Part shown: positions 1 to 8,513 of the stretch, one piece after another
Position numbering within the stretch: the first letter of the stretch is position 1
Layout: each line of letters starts with the position of its first letter
From: Sulfuritalea sp.
GTDB lineage: Bacteria; Pseudomonadota; Gammaproteobacteria; Burkholderiales; Rhodocyclaceae
DNA: 60,264 nucleotides
Direction: 5' to 3'
NCBI GenBank assembly: GCA_022842325.1
Contig: JALHPU010000026.1
Coordinates: 1-60,264 of the forward strand
Program-made: the position numbers and the translations under genes
The notes under the pieces: model-generated
Databases searched by the model: none
What the model was told of the DNA's origin: nothing
What the model saw: only the letters and a program-made list of their open reading frames with translations

Positions 1-1
1 G

Positions 2-184
2 CTCGGCGGCCTCGGTGACGCGCTGGGGGGCCTGTTCGGCGGCGGTGCGCGCAGCGGCACGCGCGGCCGGCAGACCATGGTCGAAGCCGCCATGTCCAGC
101 ACCGTGCGGGCGATCGGATCCTCGGTCGGTCGCGAGATCGTGCGCGGCGTGCTCGGCTCGATCATGGGCGGCCGTCGCCGCTGA
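2..184 (+). CDS. HerA-like helicase (DUF853), C-terminal fragment
   Basis: The window opens inside a reading frame that runs to a TGA at 182-184. The 60 visible residues are Gly-rich, then continue as RQTMVEAAMSSTVRAIGSS and VGREIVRGVLGSIMGG, ending in Arg-Arg-Arg. This matches the conserved C-terminal tail of bacterial HerA-like ATPases of the DUF853 group, from memory of the family. The ATPase core lies outside the window, so the call rests on the tail alone. These proteins are predicted DNA-translocating P-loop ATPases. Confidence 0.6.
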   Translation, partial: LGGLGDALGGLFGGGARSGTRGRQTMVEAAMSSTVRAIGSSVGREIVRGVLGSIMGGRRR

Positions 185-221
185 GCCTTGCCGGTGGTTT
201 CACACCTATAATCCGGCGACC

Positions 222-2249
222 ATGGGCGGATATCCATCCAGAATCCTCAGCAACGCCTGGCGCGGCGTCGCGCTGGCGCCGGCTTGTCTTGCCCTGGCCA
301 GCCTGCCGGTGCTTGCGGAACACGGACCGCAGCAGGTCTCGGAGCTGGATTATTTCCAGGAGCTGCCGGTGGTGCTTTCCGTCAGCCGTCTGGCACAGCC
401 GCTCAACGAGGTGCCCGGGGCGGTCACTGTGATCGATCGCGAACTGATCCGGCGTTCCGGTGCGCGTGATGTCGCCGAAGTGCTGCGGCTGGTGCCCGGC
501 TTCCTGTTCACCTCGCGCAACGGCGCCAATCCGCAGGCCGCCTATCACTCGGGCATGGACGTGTTCGGTTCGCGCATGCAGGTCTATGTCGACGGGCGTT
601 CGCTTTACTCCTCCTTCTTCCTCGGTGACACCCACGTCGGGTTGCGCGGTCTGGTGCTGGAGGATATCGAGCGCATTGAGGTGCTGCGCGGATCGAATTC
701 GGCATCCTATGGCGCCAACGCATTTCTTGGCGTGGTTAACATCGTTACGCGCAACGCCGCGGACAGCCACGGAACCATGGTTTCGGCCACCACGGGCGAC
801 AAGGGGATTGAGGACAATGTCGTGCGCCACGGCTGGGGCGATCAGCACGCCAGCTTTCGCATTACTGCCGCGAGGCGCAAAGACCATGGCATTGACCGTT
901 TGTACGACGATAGCCATATTTCGCGCCTGCAGTTTCGCGCCGACTGGCTGCCATCGCCGAACGACGAGGTCATGCTGCAGCTGGGCGCCGGCGAGACAGC
1001 GCGTGGCGACGGCGAAGGCCTGGCAGGCAATCCCTTCCGCACCGTAGAGCAACGCGACCTGTATTTTTCGCTGCATTGGCAGCGTCAGCTGGCCCCGGAC
1101 GAAAAGCTCGAATTCCGCGCCAGCCATGAGCGAGAATCATTTGTCGACAAGGCACTGCTGACCGGCAATATCGGCGGTCCGGTAAGTGCCTTCAACGATT
1201 CGAGCGGCAGCGTGCAGCGGACGGGGTTGAGCCTGCAGCATGCCTTGCCCTTGAGTCCGGCATTGCGCCTGGCGTGGGGCGGCGAATGGCGCTACGAGCT
1301 TCTGGATGCGCCATTCCTGTATTTCATGGCCGGCAGCATTTCGCTGCACCAATGGCGCGGCTTTGCCACGCTGGAATGGCGCCCCCATGAGCGGTGGCTG
1401 TTGCAGGCCAGTGGCATGCAGGAGGGTCACAGCTATACCGGCAGCGCATTTTCGCCGCGCCTGGCGGCCAACTTCCATCTGACCCCCGACCACACGCTAC
1501 GGGCCGGTGTAACCAAGTCACAGAGGTCGCCGACATTCTACGAACTGCGTGCCGATACCCGCCTGTTCAATCTGACGGCTGGAAATTTCATTGTGCCGGT
1601 GGGCGCGCAGATACCCGTAGTCGGTTGGCTGTACAGCTCATCGGGCACCGTCAAGGCGGAATCCCTGATTACCCACGAACTCGGCTATCTGGGGCATTTC
1701 CGTGAAGCCAATCTGAAGATCGACGCGCGTGCCTTCGTTGAACGCATGAATGACCGCATCACCGTGGAGGGACGGACAGTCCAGAATCCCGCCTTGCCGG
1801 CCTTTCCCTGGACCAACGTCAGGGATTTCGTCAACCGGCCGGGGCCGCATCTGCACGGCTTCGAATACCAGTTCGACTGGCGACCGCTGCCGGGTACGCG
1901 TTTCATGCTTGCCGAGATGCACATTCGCAGCAAGGTCGGGGCAGCGGCTGATGAAGCGCTGGAAGCGCCGTTCCGCAATACGAGCTTGACCTGGCTACAG
2001 CGCTTGCCGGGCGGCGTCGAGTTCAGTGCGATTTCCACGGCGTCGACGCCGTTCAAGTGGGCGGCAGGCGGCGATTTGATCGATACGCCGCGCCGTCTCG
2101 ATATCCGTCTTGGCATGCCCTTCGCGCTCGGCGGCACGCGCGGCGAGGCGAGCGTGACGGTGCAGGCGATCAACGGCGGCCACCAGATTTACAAGCGCGA
2201 CCAGCGCTTCGATCGTCGCGCATACGCGACCTTGCGGCTGGATTTCTGA
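222..2249 (+). CDS. TonB-dependent outer-membrane receptor
   Basis: A 675-residue receptor of the outer membrane that would import a ligand using TonB energy. An N-terminal hydrophobic signal segment ends near VLAEHG. It is followed by a plug domain (VPGAVTVIDRELIRRSGARD, then DVAEVLRLVPGF and the IERIEVLRG strand) and a long beta-barrel that ends in the aromatic residue expected for barrel insertion (RLDF). I chose the ATG at 222 because the reading frame before it overlaps the upstream gene and precedes the signal peptide. The stop is 3 bp before the next gene, so the receptor heads a three-gene operon with a periplasmic binding protein and a hybrid kinase. The ligand is not identifiable. 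A 321-codon antisense frame inside it is a shadow. Confidence 0.9.
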   Translation: MGGYPSRILSNAWRGVALAPACLALASLPVLAEHGPQQVSELDYFQELPVVLSVSRLAQPLNEVPGAVTVIDRELIRRSGARDVAEVLRLVPGFLFTSRNGANPQAAYHSGMDVFGSRMQVYVDGRSLYSSFFLGDTHVGLRGLVLEDIERIEVLRGSNSASYGANAFLGVVNIVTRNAADSHGTMVSATTGDKGIEDNVVRHGWGDQHASFRITAARRKDHGIDRLYDDSHISRLQFRADWLPSPNDEVMLQLGAGETARGDGEGLAGNPFRTVEQRDLYFSLHWQRQLAPDEKLEFRASHERESFVDKALLTGNIGGPVSAFNDSSGSVQRTGLSLQHALPLSPALRLAWGGEWRYELLDAPFLYFMAGSISLHQWRGFATLEWRPHERWLLQASGMQEGHSYTGSAFSPRLAANFHLTPDHTLRAGVTKSQRSPTFYELRADTRLFNLTAGNFIVPVGAQIPVVGWLYSSSGTVKAESLITHELGYLGHFREANLKIDARAFVERMNDRITVEGRTVQNPALPAFPWTNVRDFVNRPGPHLHGFEYQFDWRPLPGTRFMLAEMHIRSKVGAAADEALEAPFRNTSLTWLQRLPGGVEFSAISTASTPFKWAAGGDLIDTPRRLDIRLGMPFALGGTRGEASVTVQAINGGHQIYKRDQRFDRRAYATLRLDF

Positions 2250-2252
2250 GCA

Positions 2253-3191
2253 ATGCGCCGCCGTCTTTTCGGTACCGTCGCCACCGTGTGCCTATGTCTA
2301 ATGACATATGGGTTGGCGTGGGCGGCGAATCCGGTTTCGGTCTGGGTCGCCCTGTCCGATACCAGTGCCGCGCATCTGGAAACGGCGGAAGTGCTGCGCG
2401 CCGACGTCGATCGCATGCTGCCGGGGCGCGTCGAGTGGCGCATCGAGCGCTGGAACCAGTTTGCCAGTCCGAAGCAGAAACCGCAGTGGATAGTCGCGGT
2501 CGGTACTGCCGCCCAGCGCGGCATGCAGGAACTGTTTGCCGGCGACGCCGCCGCGCCGCCGCTGCTGGCGCTTCTGGTACCGCGCCAGGCTTTCGAGCGG
2601 ATGGCAGATCCCGCACGCCTGCGCGCCGGGGCGCTCTCCGCGGTATTCCTTGACCAACCGCCAGGGCGCCAGCTGGAACTGATCCGCCTCGCCTTGCCCG
2701 CGGCGAACCGTGTCGGGATTCTGGTCGGCGCGGAATCGAAGGCCCAGACTGCCGCCCTGGAGAAGGCGGCAAGGGAGCGGGATCTGCAGTTGACGGTCTC
2801 GGCCATAGGCCAGGACGGGCTGTTTCCCGCCTTGCAGTCTCTGCTGGCCAATGTCGATGTGCTCCTGGCATTGCCCGATCCAGCGATATTCAACAGCCAG
2901 ACCGCCGCCAGCATCCTCACCGCGGCCTACCGTCGCCAGGTGCCACTGTTCGGTTTTTCGCCCGCCTATGCCAAGGCCGGAGCCCTGCTTTCCCTGTATT
3001 CGACTCCGGCGCAGATCGGCGCGCGCGGCGGCGAATTGCTGGGGCAGGCGCTGTCGGGCAGATCCCTGCCGACCCCGCAGTGGCCGCGCGAGTTCGCGGT
3101 ATCGGTCAACCGGGATGTGGCGCGTTCGCTGGGTCTGACGCTCGACGAGATCCGGCTGGCCGAACAATTGCGGGAAAGGGATCGGCCATGA
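2253..3191 (+). CDS. Periplasmic ABC-type substrate-binding protein (PF04392-like)
   Basis: A 312-residue protein with an N-terminal signal peptide (MRRRLFGTVATVCLCLMTYG, then LAWA) and the two-lobe pattern of the uncharacterised ABC_sub_bind family: a strand-helix run around VGTAAQRGMQEL, then LSAVFLDQPPGRQLELIRLA and NRVGILVG. No permease or ATPase is adjacent. Its position between a TonB receptor and a membrane sensor kinase suggests it presents a ligand to the kinase rather than feeding a transporter; this is inference. Its TGA overlaps the start codon of the kinase gene (ATGA), so the two are translationally coupled. Confidence 0.8.
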   Translation: MRRRLFGTVATVCLCLMTYGLAWAANPVSVWVALSDTSAAHLETAEVLRADVDRMLPGRVEWRIERWNQFASPKQKPQWIVAVGTAAQRGMQELFAGDAAAPPLLALLVPRQAFERMADPARLRAGALSAVFLDQPPGRQLELIRLALPAANRVGILVGAESKAQTAALEKAARERDLQLTVSAIGQDGLFPALQSLLANVDVLLALPDPAIFNSQTAASILTAAYRRQVPLFGFSPAYAKAGALLSLYSTPAQIGARGGELLGQALSGRSLPTPQWPREFAVSVNRDVARSLGLTLDEIRLAEQLRERDRP

Positions 3192-5113
3192 AAATGACAC
3201 TGCGTTCGCGCATGCTGCTGCTGGCCGTGTTGCCGACGACATTGGTGGCCGTGTTGCTGACCAGCATATTCGTGCTGCGCGCAATCGACCTGGTCGAGCA
3301 GGGATTGCGCACCCGAGGCAACGCGATCGTGCGGCAAATGGCGACAGTCGCCGAGTTCGGCATCTTTTCCGGTCAGCGCGCCAGCCTTTCCGCACTGACC
3401 GAATCGGCCTTGCGCATCGACCCGGATGTGCGCGGAGTTGCGATTCTCGATGCGCGGGGCGCCGTCATGGCGATCAGCGGCGTCCTGAATCAGGCCAGCT
3501 GGCCAGAACTTGGCCCTATCGAAGGCCACCGCCTGCGCCAGGATGTGCTGCTGATCGCCGAGCCGGTGGTACGCAGCAGCGTACCGGTGGATGACATCTA
3601 CGGCGGCCTGGAAACCGTGCCCGCCGCGCGGTCCAAGCTGCTCGGATACGTTGTCGTCGAATTGTCCTTGCGCGAAGTGACCGGCAGGTCCGAACGGCTG
3701 ATCGGCATCGGCTTGCTGATTGCCGCGCTGGGATCGGTTCTCGGCGGCTGGCTGGCACACCGCATCGCGCGCGGAGTGACCGGCCCCCTGCTGGAGGCCA
3801 GTGAAGTCGTCGAGCGCATCGGCGGCGGCGAGCTGATGGCGCGCATGAACGTCGAGACGGCGGGCGCCTTGCAGTCGCTGGCGGCGGGCATCAATCACAT
3901 GGCGGCGCGGATTGGCGTAACCCAGGAGGAATTGCGGGCACGAGTGGCAGAGGCTACGTCGGGTTTGCAGCGCGAGAAGGAGGCCGCCGAACACGCCACC
4001 ATCGCCAAGTCGCACTTTCTGGCCGCGGCCAGTCATGATCTGCGGCAGCCCCTGCATGCGCTCGGACTTTTCGTCTCGGCATTGGCGCAGTCGGAGGCTG
4101 CCCGGCAGGAGCCGGCACTGGTCGGGCATATTCGCTCGCTCGCCGATACGCTGCAGAATCTGCTGGACGCTATCCTCGATATTTCACGCCTGGATGGCGG
4201 CAACGTGGTGCCCAGCTTCGACAGTTTTCCATTGGGACCGGTACTGGAGCGCATGGCCGGCAGTCTCTCGCTGCTGGCCGAACAGAAGGGCTTGCGGCTG
4301 AAGGTACGGCCGACCCGGGTGTGGGTACGCAGCGATGAAAAAATCGTCGAGCGCATCCTGCTCAACCTGGTCGGCAATGCCTTGCGCTACACGCAGGCAG
4401 GTGGCGTGCTGGTCAGTTGCCGCCTGCGCCACGATATGGTGCTGGTCGAGGTCTGGGATACCGGAATAGGCATTGCGGAGCAGGCCCGCGAAGAAATCTT
4501 CGAGGAATACGCGCAGCTGGAGAACCCGGAACGCGATCGCGCCAAGGGCCTCGGCCTCGGCCTGGCCATCTGTCGTCGGCTGGCCGAACTGCTGGCCGCT
4601 CCGATCGGGGTTCGATCACGACCGGGAAGGGGTTCCGTATTCTGGATTCAATTGCCGCTGGTTTCGGCATACAGCCTGAACCGGGAAATCCCGGCAGCGA
4701 TACTGCCGGCGGAAGCGGCAGACGATCCGGCGCGGATATCCGGATTGGTGCTGGTGGTGGACGGCGACCCGCTGGTCGGTGCGGGCATGGAACAGGCCAT
4801 TGCGGGGTGGGGCGGTAGCGTCCTGCTCGCCGCCAATCGCGAGGAGGCCCTGCGCTGTTGCCGCAGGGATGAGGGCCCGCCCGATGTGGTGATCTGCAAT
4901 GTGGAGCTGCCGGGCGGAGTCAGCGGCATCGGATTGGCGCAGGCCTTGCGGCGGGAGTTCGAGCACATGGGTGTGCTGCTGGTCAGCGCGGATGCCGGCG
5001 AAGATGTGCAGGCGGCAGCGCGCGGTGCCGGCTTCCCGCTGCTCCGGCAACCGGTGCCGCCGGGCCGCTTGCGGGCGGCCCTGCGCCATCTGCTCGCCGT
5101 GCGGGCTGGCTAG
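3188..5113 (+). CDS. Hybrid sensor histidine kinase with degenerate receiver domain
   Basis: A 641-residue inner-membrane kinase. An N-terminal membrane helix (about residues 7-29) is followed by a periplasmic sensor region, a second helix (LIGIGLLIAALGSVLGGWLA), a HAMP linker and a coiled coil. Next come a HisKA domain with the phospho-acceptor His283 (SHDLRQPLHALGL), a HATPase domain with N-box (NLVGNALRYT), DTGIGI and GLGLGL boxes, and a C-terminal receiver-like domain. In the receiver the acidic pair is present (VVDGDPLV), but the phospho-acceptor position is Asn571 (ICNVELPGG) and the conserved Lys is Gln621 (LLRQPVPP). The receiver is therefore probably not phosphorylated. The start at 3188 is fixed by ATGA overlap with the binding-protein gene. 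The stop shares a palindromic CTAG with metF on the other strand. Confidence 0.9.
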   Translation: MKMTLRSRMLLLAVLPTTLVAVLLTSIFVLRAIDLVEQGLRTRGNAIVRQMATVAEFGIFSGQRASLSALTESALRIDPDVRGVAILDARGAVMAISGVLNQASWPELGPIEGHRLRQDVLLIAEPVVRSSVPVDDIYGGLETVPAARSKLLGYVVVELSLREVTGRSERLIGIGLLIAALGSVLGGWLAHRIARGVTGPLLEASEVVERIGGGELMARMNVETAGALQSLAAGINHMAARIGVTQEELRARVAEATSGLQREKEAAEHATIAKSHFLAAASHDLRQPLHALGLFVSALAQSEAARQEPALVGHIRSLADTLQNLLDAILDISRLDGGNVVPSFDSFPLGPVLERMAGSLSLLAEQKGLRLKVRPTRVWVRSDEKIVERILLNLVGNALRYTQAGGVLVSCRLRHDMVLVEVWDTGIGIAEQAREEIFEEYAQLENPERDRAKGLGLGLAICRRLAELLAAPIGVRSRPGRGSVFWIQLPLVSAYSLNREIPAAILPAEAADDPARISGLVLVVDGDPLVGAGMEQAIAGWGGSVLLAANREEALRCCRRDEGPPDVVICNVELPGGVSGIGLAQALRREFEHMGVLLVSADAGEDVQAAARGAGFPLLRQPVPPGRLRAALRHLLAVRAG

Positions 5114-5940
5114 CAGCGACCGAGGCGGCGGCAGAGCTCCAGCGTCAGGCCCGCCTGGTTCATGCTATAGAAATGCAGGCCGGGTGCGCCGCATGCGATC
5201 AGGCGCTGGCAGAGTTCCGTCACCACGTCCAGGCCGAAGGCCCGGATCGATTCCGCGTCGTCACCGAAACTTTCGAACTTGCGCCGCATCCAGCGCGGAA
5301 TCTCGGCGCCGCAGGCGTCGGAGAAGCGCGCCAGTTTGGCGAAACTGGCAATCGGCATGATGCCCGGCACGATCGGCACGGTCACGCCAAGGGCCCGCGT
5401 TTCGGCAACGAAATGCTCATAGGCGTCGGTGTTGTAGAAGTACTGCGTGATCGCCGAGTTTGCGCCGGCATCGACCTTGCGCTTGAAATTCAGCAGGTCT
5501 TCGCGCGGGCTCCTGGCCTGGGGATGCCATTCGGGATAGGCCGCGACCTCGATGTGAAAGCGGTCGCCGGTTTCGGCGCGGATGAATGCCACCAGTTCGT
5601 TGGCGTAGCGGAACTCGCCGGCGTCGGCCATGCCCGAGGGCAGGTCGCCGCGCAAGGCAACGATGCGGCGTATGCCGCGCTCGGTGAAGATGGCCAGCAT
5701 CTCGCGGATACCGTCGCGCGTGGAGCCGATGCAGGACAGGTGGGGCGCCGCGCCGTGGCCTTCGGCGGCGATTTCCATCACCGTCTCCAGCGTGCGTTCG
5801 CGGGTCGATCCGCCGGCGCCGTAGGTCACCGAGAAAAACTCCGGCTTCAGCACCGCAAGCCGGGTTCGCGTGGTGCGCAGTTTCTCCATGCCCTCGCTGG
5901 TTTGCGGCGGGAAAAATTCGATGGACAGTTCAAGACTCAT
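5110..5940 (-). CDS. metF: 5,10-methylenetetrahydrofolate reductase
   Basis: A 276-residue cytosolic flavoenzyme that reduces methylene-THF to methyl-THF, the methyl donor for methionine synthesis. Recognisable segments are LSIEFFPPQTSEGMEKL with the N-terminal Glu, the FSVTYGAGGSTRERTLETV box, LSCIGS, the RGDLP motif, AAYPEWH, and the QYFYN flavin/folate region. The length suits bacterial MetF (about 275-300). The start ATG at 5940 has an AGGAA sequence upstream. Together with ahcY it serves the activated-methyl cycle. It converges with the hybrid kinase gene, sharing the four-base CTAG as both stop codons. Confidence 0.96.
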   Translation of the reverse strand: MSLELSIEFFPPQTSEGMEKLRTTRTRLAVLKPEFFSVTYGAGGSTRERTLETVMEIAAEGHGAAPHLSCIGSTRDGIREMLAIFTERGIRRIVALRGDLPSGMADAGEFRYANELVAFIRAETGDRFHIEVAAYPEWHPQARSPREDLLNFKRKVDAGANSAITQYFYNTDAYEHFVAETRALGVTVPIVPGIMPIASFAKLARFSDACGAEIPRWMRRKFESFGDDAESIRAFGLDVVTELCQRLIACGAPGLHFYSMNQAGLTLELCRRLGRC

Positions 5941-5972
5941 GCTGGATTCCTGGATAGGGATTCACGCGGCGC

Positions 5973-6323
5973 TCAGGACTTCGGCGAACTCAGCAGCAGC
6001 TTCGTCAGCAACCATGAGATCACGCTGTAGATTGTCGAGCCGAGCACGCCGGCCCAGATACCGTCCACCACGAAGCCGTCGAGCAGCCACGCCGCCAGCA
6101 GGAACATCATGCCGTTGATGACGAAGATGAACAGCCCCAGCGTCAGCAGCGTGACCGGCAGGGTCAGCAACAGCAGCACGGGCCGGATCAGCGTGTTGAT
6201 CAGGCCCAGCACCAGCGCCACCCACAATGCCGTCCAGAAGCTTGCGACGTGTATCGAGGGCAACAGCCAGGGCAGGGCCAGCAGGGCGACGGCGTTGATC
6301 AGCCAGAGGGCCAGCAGACGCAC
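5973..6323 (-). CDS. Small membrane protein of the phage-holin-4 superfamily (PF04020-like)
   Basis: A 116-residue hydrophobic protein with four predicted membrane segments (LALWLINAVALLALPWLL; FWTALWVALVLGLINTLI; LLLLTLPVTLLTLGLFIFVI; then a C-terminal pair). It has the GLINTLIRP and LGLFIFVINGMMF motifs typical of the housekeeping 'phage holin family' proteins of proteobacteria, which are not known to act as holins. The longer reading frame extends into ahcY. I place the start at GTG 6323 because an AGGAGG Shine-Dalgarno sits just upstream, after the ahcY stop. It lies between ahcY and metF, an order often seen in betaproteobacteria. Function unknown. Confidence 0.8.
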   Translation of the reverse strand: MRLLALWLINAVALLALPWLLPSIHVASFWTALWVALVLGLINTLIRPVLLLLTLPVTLLTLGLFIFVINGMMFLLAAWLLDGFVVDGIWAGVLGSTIYSVISWLLTKLLLSSPKS

Positions 6324-6346
6324 GACAGCCTCCTTTGGGGTGAAGC

Positions 6347-7756
6347 TCAGTAGCGGTACTGGTTGGTCTTGTACGGCCCGGTCTTGGGCACGCCGATGTA
6401 GGCGGCCTGCTGATCGGTGAGTTCCGACAATTGCGCATTGAGCTTCTTCAGCTGCAGGCGCGCCACTTTTTCGTCGAGATGCTTGGGCAGCGTGTAGACG
6501 CCCACCGGGTAGTCGGCATTGCGCGTGAACAGCTCGATCTGCGCAATGGTCTGGTTGGCGAAGCTTGAGCTCATCACGTAGCTCGGGTGGCCGGTGCCAC
6601 AGCCCAGATTCACCAGGCGCCCCTTGGCCAGCAGGATGATGCGCTTGCCGTCCGGGAAGATGATGTGGTCGACCTGCGGCTTGATTTCTTCCCACTGGTA
6701 CTTCTCGACCGAGGCGACATCGATTTCGTTGTCGAAGTGGCCGATGTTGCAGACGATGGCCTGGTCCTTCATCTTCGCCATGTGTTCGTGGGTGATGACG
6801 TGGAAGTTGCCGGTGCAGGTGACGAAAATGTCGGCCTTGTCGGCGGCATATTCCATGGTGACGACGCGGTAGCCTTCCATCGCCGCCTGCAGGGCGCAGA
6901 TCGGATCGATCTCGGTGACCCAGACCTGGGCAGACAGGGCGCGCATGGCCTGCGCCGAACCCTTGCCTACATCGCCGTAACCGGCGATCAGGGCCACCTT
7001 GCCGGCGATCATGACGTCGGTGGCGCGCTTGATGCCGTCGACCAGCGACTCGCGGCAGCCGTAGAGGTTGTCGAACTTTGACTTGGTGACCGAGTCATTG
7101 ACGTTGATCGCGGGAATCTTCAGATCGCCGCGCTCGTGCATCTGGTACAGGCGATGCACGCCGGTGGTGGTCTCCTCGGTGACGCCCTTGATCTGCGCCA
7201 GGCGCGTCGAGTACCAGGTCTTGTCGGTGGCCAGCTTGGCCTTGATTGCGGCGAACAGGATGCGCTCTTCCTCGGAAGTCGGCGCTGACAGCACGGCGAT
7301 ATCCTTCTCGGCCTTGCTGCCCAGGTGCAGCAGCAATGTGGCGTCGCCGCCGTCATCGAGGATCATGTTCGAGTAGCCATTGTCGGGCCACTCGAAAATG
7401 CGATGGGTGTAGTCCCAGTAATCGACCAGCGTCTCGCCCTTGACGGCGAACACGGCGACGCCGTCGGCGGCAATGGCGGCGGCGGCATGATCCTGGGTCG
7501 AGAAGATGTTGCACGAGGCCCAGCGCACTTCGGCGCCCAGTGCGGTCAGCGTCTCGATCAGCACCGCGGTCTGGATCGTCATGTGCAGCGAACCGGTGAT
7601 GCGCGCGCCCTTCAGCGGCTGGGCCTTGGCGAATTCCTCGCGGATGGCCATGAGGCCGGGCATTTCGGTTTCGGCGATGCGGATTTCCTTGCGGCCCCAG
7701 GCGGCGAGGCCGAGGTCGGCGATTACGTAATCTTTTTTGTCAGTCACAGCGTTCAT
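6347..7756 (-). CDS. ahcY: S-adenosylhomocysteine hydrolase
   Basis: A 469-residue NAD-dependent cytosolic enzyme that splits S-adenosylhomocysteine to adenosine and homocysteine, relieving inhibition of methyltransferases. Visible hallmarks: the N-terminal [44 protein letters not shown], the [16 protein letters not shown] substrate segment, the NAD-binding [14 protein letters not shown] loop, and the C-terminal [12 protein letters not shown] tail that completes the neighbouring NAD site. The ATG at 7756 has an AAGGAG ribosome-binding site. An SAH riboswitch in its leader indicates control by its own substrate. Confidence 0.98.
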   Translation of the reverse strand: MNAVTDKKDYVIADLGLAAWGRKEIRIAETEMPGLMAIREEFAKAQPLKGARITGSLHMTIQTAVLIETLTALGAEVRWASCNIFSTQDHAAAAIAADGVAVFAVKGETLVDYWDYTHRIFEWPDNGYSNMILDDGGDATLLLHLGSKAEKDIAVLSAPTSEEERILFAAIKAKLATDKTWYSTRLAQIKGVTEETTTGVHRLYQMHERGDLKIPAINVNDSVTKSKFDNLYGCRESLVDGIKRATDVMIAGKVALIAGYGDVGKGSAQAMRALSAQVWVTEIDPICALQAAMEGYRVVTMEYAADKADIFVTCTGNFHVITHEHMAKMKDQAIVCNIGHFDNEIDVASVEKYQWEEIKPQVDHIIFPDGKRIILLAKGRLVNLGCGTGHPSYVMSSSFANQTIAQIELFTRNADYPVGVYTLPKHLDEKVARLQLKKLNAQLSELTDQQAAYIGVPKTGPYKTNQYRY

Positions 7757-7816
7757 GAAAGCTCCTTGAACTGTGACCGGGAGGGAGGCGAACTCACCCT
7801 GCCCGGTACGGGTTAG

Positions 7817-7886
7817 GTGAGCGCAGTTTGAAAATGGTCCGAGCCTGGGGGGTAGGTGGGGAATACCCTTGCAGCGCTCCTCGGAA
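7817..7886 (-). promoter_or_regulatory. SAH riboswitch upstream of ahcY
   Basis: Read on the minus strand, the ahcY leader contains CCGAGGAGCGCTGC, then a variable C-rich segment, AGGCTCGG and finally GCGCTCACC. CCGAG pairs with CTCGG, and GAGCGC pairs with GCGCTC as the pseudoknot partner. Sequence and order match the S-adenosylhomocysteine riboswitch consensus (Rfam RF01057, from memory), which sits upstream of ahcY in many betaproteobacteria and raises expression when SAH builds up. It ends about 60 nt before the start codon. Confidence 0.9.
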
Positions 7887-7893
7887 GGCAGCC

Positions 7894-7899
7894 ATTATA
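7894..7899 (-). promoter_or_regulatory. -10 box of the ahcY promoter
   Basis: The minus strand reads TATAAT eight bases before the riboswitch core, a consensus sigma-70 -10 hexamer that would start transcription just upstream of the aptamer. No strong -35 is seen at 17 bp. The box is back-to-back with the tRNA promoter on the other strand. Confidence 0.6.
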
Positions 7900-7918
7900 G
7901 CTTTTTTGGGCAATTGCG

Positions 7919-7947
7919 TTGCGCACTGCCGCAATACCGCCTATAAT
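7919..7947 (+). promoter_or_regulatory. Sigma-70 promoter of the initiator tRNA gene
   Basis: TTGCGC at 7919-7924 and TATAAT at 7942-7947 are separated by exactly 17 bp, and the tRNA begins 13 bp after the -10 box. This is a strong stable-RNA promoter arrangement. Confidence 0.75.
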
Positions 7948-7960
7948 CGCTGTTCTCTGA

Positions 7961-8038
<78 letters not shown>

Positions 8039-8047
8039 CAAAAAGTC

Positions 8048-8083
8048 AATAAGGCCAATCACTTAGCGGTGGTTGGCCTTATT
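8048..8083 (+). terminator. Hairpin after the tRNA
   Basis: AATAAGGCCAATCAC is followed by a 6-nt loop and GTGGTTGGCCTTATT, a 15-bp stem with one G-T wobble. There is only a weak T-rich stretch after it. It should end tRNA transcription and could work in both directions. Confidence 0.6.
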
Positions 8084-8105
8084 GCTTTGGCATGCAAAAA
8101 ACTGC

Positions 8106-8146
8106 ATGGCCCACTTATGGCCCACTCATGGCCCATGCATGGCCCA
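8106..8146 (+). repeat. Four 11-bp phased repeats (ATGGCCCA units)
   Basis: ATGGCCCA occurs at 8106, 8117, 8128 and 8139, spaced exactly 11 bp (one helical turn), with variable 3-bp linkers CTT, CTC and TGC. The array lies between the tRNA attachment site and the integrase module. That is where arm-type integrase sites or excisionase/repressor sites are expected. No other copy was noticed in the window. Confidence 0.75.
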
Positions 8147-8294
8147 GCCGCAAAATCCAAAATGTGGAAATCGGGTTACTTCGACCTTCGGGCATTTCTG
8201 CCTGCCGAAACGAGGGCCATGAGGAACGTTGACTGCTAGATACGAGTACTTCTAAGCCCTCGTTGTGACTGGACGCACGGCCCAGCTGGCAAAT

Positions 8295-8513
8295 TTACTT
8301 GCTCTTGTCTGTATCCACGACGTACTCAAACAGTTCTCCGACCTCGACGCCAAAAAGCTCACACAGCTTTTCAATAGCCTCTAGATCCACCCTTGCGGCG
8401 GTCTCGTTGTAGAGCAACGTGATCGTGTTTCGATGCAAGCCGGTCTGCCTAGCCACATCAATGACTTTCAGTTTGTGCTCTCCCATCAGTCGGGATAGAT
8501 GGCAGCGGATCAT
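8295..8513 (-). CDS. XRE/Cro-CI-type repressor
   Basis: A 72-residue single-domain DNA-binding protein. The helix-turn-helix reads KVIDVARQTGLHRNTITLLYNETA, followed by LEAIEKLCELFGVEVGELFEYV, the usual helix 4-5 of the compact HTH_26/XRE group. It is transcribed away from the excisionase and integrase genes, giving the classical divergent repressor layout of an integrative element. The AT-rich stretch 8514-8640 between them probably holds both promoters. Confidence 0.8.
   Translation of the reverse strand: MIRCHLSRLMGEHKLKVIDVARQTGLHRNTITLLYNETAARVDLEAIEKLCELFGVEVGELFEYVVDTDKSK

Noticed and set aside
162..1127. 321-codon minus-strand frame
   Set aside because: Antisense to the TonB receptor; GC-rich shadow without domain or ribosome-binding site.
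2298..4129. Long minus-strand frames (2298-3395 and 2966-4129)
   Set aside because: They lie opposite the binding-protein and kinase genes, which have clear family motifs; the antisense translations are Arg/Gln-rich and motif-free.
8106..8146. CRISPR-like array
   Set aside because: Units are 11 bp with 3-bp linkers and no cas genes are present; this is a phased binding-site array, not CRISPR.
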